From contig PVNI01000015.1 in NCBI GenBank assembly GCA_003001795.1, positions 62,001 to 126,000 of the forward strand: a stretch of DNA of 64,000 nucleotides, in the 5' to 3' direction. Of the stretch, positions 61,758 through 64,000 are shown in pieces; position 1 is the first letter of the stretch; each line of letters opens with the position of its first letter. The position numbers and the translations under genes are program-made. This DNA comes from Actinomadura viridilutea (GTDB lineage Bacteria; Actinomycetota; Actinomycetes; Streptosporangiales; Streptosporangiaceae). The notes under the pieces were generated by a model. That model was not told the DNA's origin and searched no databases. It saw only the letters and a list, made by a program, of their open reading frames with translations.

Positions 61758-62906
61758 ATGAGCGGTACCGGCGTGTGGCTGGCGGGCGCCCGCGGATCGG
61801 TGGCGACCACGGCGATCCTCGGAGCGCTGGCCGTCCGTGCCGGGCTCGCCGAACGCGTCGGACTCGTCTGCGAGGCGCCCGGCTTCCCCGACGGCGGGCT
61901 GCCCGCGGTGAGCGACCTGGTGTTCGGCGGCCACGACCTGGTGGACGTCCCGCTGCTCAAACGCGCCGAGCGGCTGGCCGACGCGGGCGTGGTCCCGCAC
62001 GGCCTGCCCGCGCGGCTGCGCGACGACCTGGCCGCCGTCGAGGCCGACATCGTCACCGGCGGCGCCGACGGCCGCACCCGCGACCCGGCCGGGACGCTGC
62101 GCCGCCTGGTCGACGACATCACCGCCTTCCGCGACCGGCACGGCCTGGACCGCGTCGTGGTGGTGAACGTGACGGCGACCGAACCGCCGACCCCGGCGCG
62201 GCCCGAGCACGCCACCCTGGCCGCCCTGCGGCGCGCGATCGACGCCGGCACGATGGTGCTGCCCGCCAGCGCCTGCTACGCCTACGCGGCGTTCGAGGCG
62301 GGCTGCGGGCACGTCGACTTCACCCCGTCGGTCGGCGCCCGGCTGCCCGCGCTGGCGGAGCTGGCCCGCGAACGCGCCGTCCCGTACGCGGGCAACGACG
62401 GCAAGACGGGCGAGACGCTGGTCAAGGCGGCGCTGGCGCCGATGTTCGCCGGACGCAACCTGCGGGTCGGGTCCTGGGCGGGCACCAACCTGCTGGGCGG
62501 CGGCGACGGCGCGAACCTGGCCGACCCGCAGGCGGCGGCCAGCAAGCTGGACTCCAAGGGCCGCCTGGTCTCCGAGACGCTCGGCTACCCGGTCGAGGGG
62601 CCGCTGCACATCGACTACGTCGCCGACCTGGGCGAGCAGAAGACCGCCTGGGACCACGTGACCTTCCAGGGCTTCCTGGGCGCCCGGATGACGCTGCAGT
62701 TCACCTGGCAGGGGTACGACTCGGCGCTCGCGGCGCCGCTCGTGCTCGACCTGGCCCGGCTGGTCGCCGCGGCGCACGCGGCCGGGCGCGTCGGTCCCCT
62801 GCCGGAGCTCGCCTACTTCTTCAAGGACCCGATCGGCACGTCGACGCACGACCTGGCCGCGCAGTACGACGCGCTGTGCGCCTTCGCCGCCCGGGGCTGC
62901 CGATGA
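61758..62906 (+). CDS. Inositol-3-phosphate synthase-like protein
   Basis: A 382-residue NAD-dependent isomerising synthase family member. The start TGVWLAGARGSVATTAILGALA is a nucleotide-binding fold; further signatures are VVNVTATEPP, PYAGNDGKTGETLVK, GSWAGTNLLGGGDGANLADPQ, ASKLDSKGRL and HIDYVADLGEQKTAWDHV. It should cyclise a hexose phosphate or make a related cyclitol phosphate. The ATG at 61758 has GAGGAG nine bases upstream. Its stop overlaps the next gene (ATGA). Confidence 0.87.
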   Translation: MSGTGVWLAGARGSVATTAILGALAVRAGLAERVGLVCEAPGFPDGGLPAVSDLVFGGHDLVDVPLLKRAERLADAGVVPHGLPARLRDDLAAVEADIVTGGADGRTRDPAGTLRRLVDDITAFRDRHGLDRVVVVNVTATEPPTPARPEHATLAALRRAIDAGTMVLPASACYAYAAFEAGCGHVDFTPSVGARLPALAELARERAVPYAGNDGKTGETLVKAALAPMFAGRNLRVGSWAGTNLLGGGDGANLADPQAAASKLDSKGRLVSETLGYPVEGPLHIDYVADLGEQKTAWDHVTFQGFLGARMTLQFTWQGYDSALAAPLVLDLARLVAAAHAAGRVGPLPELAYFFKDPIGTSTHDLAAQYDALCAFAARGCR

Positions 62907-63793
62907 GGGCGCTCGTGGAGCTGGTGCGGGCGCCCGCCGCGCTGTCCGTACCGGGCGACGTGCTGTCCGGCGCGGCCGCCGCGGGCGGCCTGCGCGAAGT
63001 GCGCGGGCCGGCCGGTCTGGCGGCGGCGTCGGTGTGCCTGTACTGGGCCGGGATGGCCCTCAACGACTATGCCGACCGGCGGCTGGACGCGGTCGAGCGC
63101 CCCGAGCGCCCCATCCCGTCCGGCCGGGTGCGGCCCGGCACGGCGCTCGCGGTGGCGGCCGGGTTGACCGGCGCGGGGGTCGCGCTGGCCGCGGCGGCGG
63201 GCGGGCGCCGCTCGCTGCGGGCGGCCGTCCCGCTCGCCGCCGCCGTCTGGGCCTACGACCTGCTGCTCAAGCCGACGCGCGCGGCCCCGGCCGCGATGGC
63301 GCTGTGCCGAGGGCTGGACGTCATGCTCGGCGCCACCGCCGGCGAGGCCGGGCGGCGGCGGGCGGCGCTGCCCGCCGCGCTGGCCGTCGGCGCGCACACC
63401 TACGCCGTCACGCTGCTCAGCCGCGGCGAAGTGGGCGGGGCGACGCCGCGCCGCGTGGGGCTGGCCGCGGCGGCCGCGGCCCCGGTCGTCCCGCTGGCGC
63501 TGGCCCAGATCGCCGGGCGCGGGCCCGGCGGGGCCGAGACGTCGCGCGTCGCGCGGGGGGTGGCGACGGGCCTGCTCGGCGCGTACGCCGCCGCGGTCGG
63601 CGGGCCGCAGGCGGCGGCGGTGCGGGAACCGAGCGCGGAGCGGATCCGGCGGGCCGTCGGCGCGGGCATTCTGGGCCTGATCCCGCTGCAGGCCGCGCTG
63701 ACCGCCGCGCGCGGGCATCCGCTGGCCGGGCTGGCGCTCGTCCCCGCGCATCCCCTGGCCCGGCGGCTGACGCGGAAGGTGTCCCCGACATGA
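62903..63793 (+). CDS. UbiA-family prenyltransferase (EboC-like)
   Basis: A 296-residue membrane prenyltransferase with about eight helices. The first Asp-rich motif is ALNDYADRRLDAVERPERPIPSG, the second is weak (AYDLLLKPTRAAPAAMALCRGLDVMLG). UbiA enzymes attach a prenyl chain to an acceptor at the membrane. EboC-type members pair with cyclitol and TIM-barrel enzymes, as here. It is coupled at both ends by ATGA overlaps. Confidence 0.87.
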   Translation: MRALVELVRAPAALSVPGDVLSGAAAAGGLREVRGPAGLAAASVCLYWAGMALNDYADRRLDAVERPERPIPSGRVRPGTALAVAAGLTGAGVALAAAAGGRRSLRAAVPLAAAVWAYDLLLKPTRAAPAAMALCRGLDVMLGATAGEAGRRRAALPAALAVGAHTYAVTLLSRGEVGGATPRRVGLAAAAAAPVVPLALAQIAGRGPGGAETSRVARGVATGLLGAYAAAVGGPQAAAVREPSAERIRRAVGAGILGLIPLQAALTAARGHPLAGLALVPAHPLARRLTRKVSPT

Positions 63794-64000
63794 CGCTGCG
63801 GTTCGGCTACGGCACCAACGGCTTCCCCGACCACCGGCTCGACGACGCGCTGGCGGTGCTGGCGGACCTGGGGTACGACGGCGTCGCGCTCACCCTCGAC
63901 GTGCGGCACCTCGACCCGTTCGCGCCCGACCTGCCGCGCGCCGTCGACCGCGTCGCGGCCCGCCTGGACGCGCTGGGCCTGTCGGTGGTGATCGAGACGG
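63790..64000 (+). CDS. TIM-barrel sugar phosphate isomerase (EboE-like), 3' end outside window
   Basis: The first 70 codons are visible: FGYGTNGFPDHRLDDALAVLADLGYDGVALTLDVRHLDP, followed by DRVAARLDALGLSVVIET. This is the start of an AP_endonuc_2-like barrel of the EboE type. It overlaps the UbiA gene by four bases. The rest runs off the window. Confidence 0.75.
   Translation, partial: MTLRFGYGTNGFPDHRLDDALAVLADLGYDGVALTLDVRHLDPFAPDLPRAVDRVAARLDALGLSVVIET

Overview
The window is 64 kb of very GC-rich chromosome from a filamentous actinomycete. Markers for this are RbpA, an F420-type LLM oxidoreductase, SCO-type DUF574 methyltransferase, adjacent Lnt and Ppm genes, several GTG starts and many apparently leaderless genes. 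The combination of a lysine 2,3-/5,6-aminomutase set, an ebo-like cluster and DUF1707-FHA proteins fits Streptosporangiales, perhaps Thermomonosporaceae; this placement is an inference. I see no rRNA, tRNA, CRISPR array, prophage or complete insertion sequence.

Layout. 0-2.1 kb: the end of a radical SAM gene, then a small gene graveyard holding a GNAT N-terminal scrap, an XRE-cupin regulator bracketed by 86-bp inverted repeats, an IS5-type transposase remnant and the first 53 codons of a hemolysin III gene. 2.2-13 kb: SulP transporter with carbonic anhydrase, an HtrA-like protease, a spermidine-synthase-like protein, BioY, isochorismate synthase, a Nei-type DNA glycosylase, a fatty acid desaturase and a tyrosine/lipid phosphatase. 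13-20.6 kb: a membrane protein with a lone kinase N-lobe, a MoxR-DUF58-VWA operon, two RNA methyltransferase-like genes, GlpQ, an orphan antitoxin and a ClpP-family protease. 21.4-25 kb: RbpA with an exact sigma-R-type promoter, FxsA, Ppm and Lnt.

25.6-34.6 kb is a lysine fermentation region: kal, kamE and kamD on the minus strand, then kdd on the minus strand and kamA divergent from it. Together they encode lysine to beta-lysine to 3,5-diaminohexanoate to 3-keto-5-aminohexanoate, and the last step to crotonyl-CoA. The cleavage enzyme Kce is not in the window. A PAS histidine kinase, a DUF2252 protein and a truncated FHA gene lie between the two halves.

34.6-50 kb is mixed: two cytochromes P450, DUF3616, DUF1707-FHA, hemolysin III, an LLM oxidoreductase, an Lrp regulator, a LacI regulator divergent from an MsiK/UgpC-type ABC ATPase, several methyltransferases, a thioredoxin-reductase-like/methyltransferase fusion, a GNAT and a DUF72 protein. 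50-61.4 kb is a minus-strand carbohydrate locus: ROK regulator, ribose-type ABC transporter (ATPase, permease, binding lipoprotein), Gfo/Idh/MocA dehydrogenase, an exported glucose/sorbosone-dehydrogenase-like enzyme with PKD and CBM6-like modules, an exported TIM-barrel isomerase and a cytosolic one. 61.7-64 kb begins a plus-strand translationally coupled operon (inositol-phosphate-synthase-like, UbiA prenyltransferase, EboE-like TIM barrel) that runs off the end and resembles the ebo cluster.

The most unusual feature of the window is a set of truncated gene copies whose intact parents also lie in the window: hemolysin III (1.9 kb versus 39 kb), P450 C-terminus (19.4 kb versus 35.8 kb), FHA (30.2 kb versus 37.9 kb) and the XRE-cupin 3' end (inverted, 0.7 kb away). 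They show different degrees of decay. A second recurring signal is a 16-bp element of the form CTTGACANNGTAAGG, seen three times with a fourth variant.
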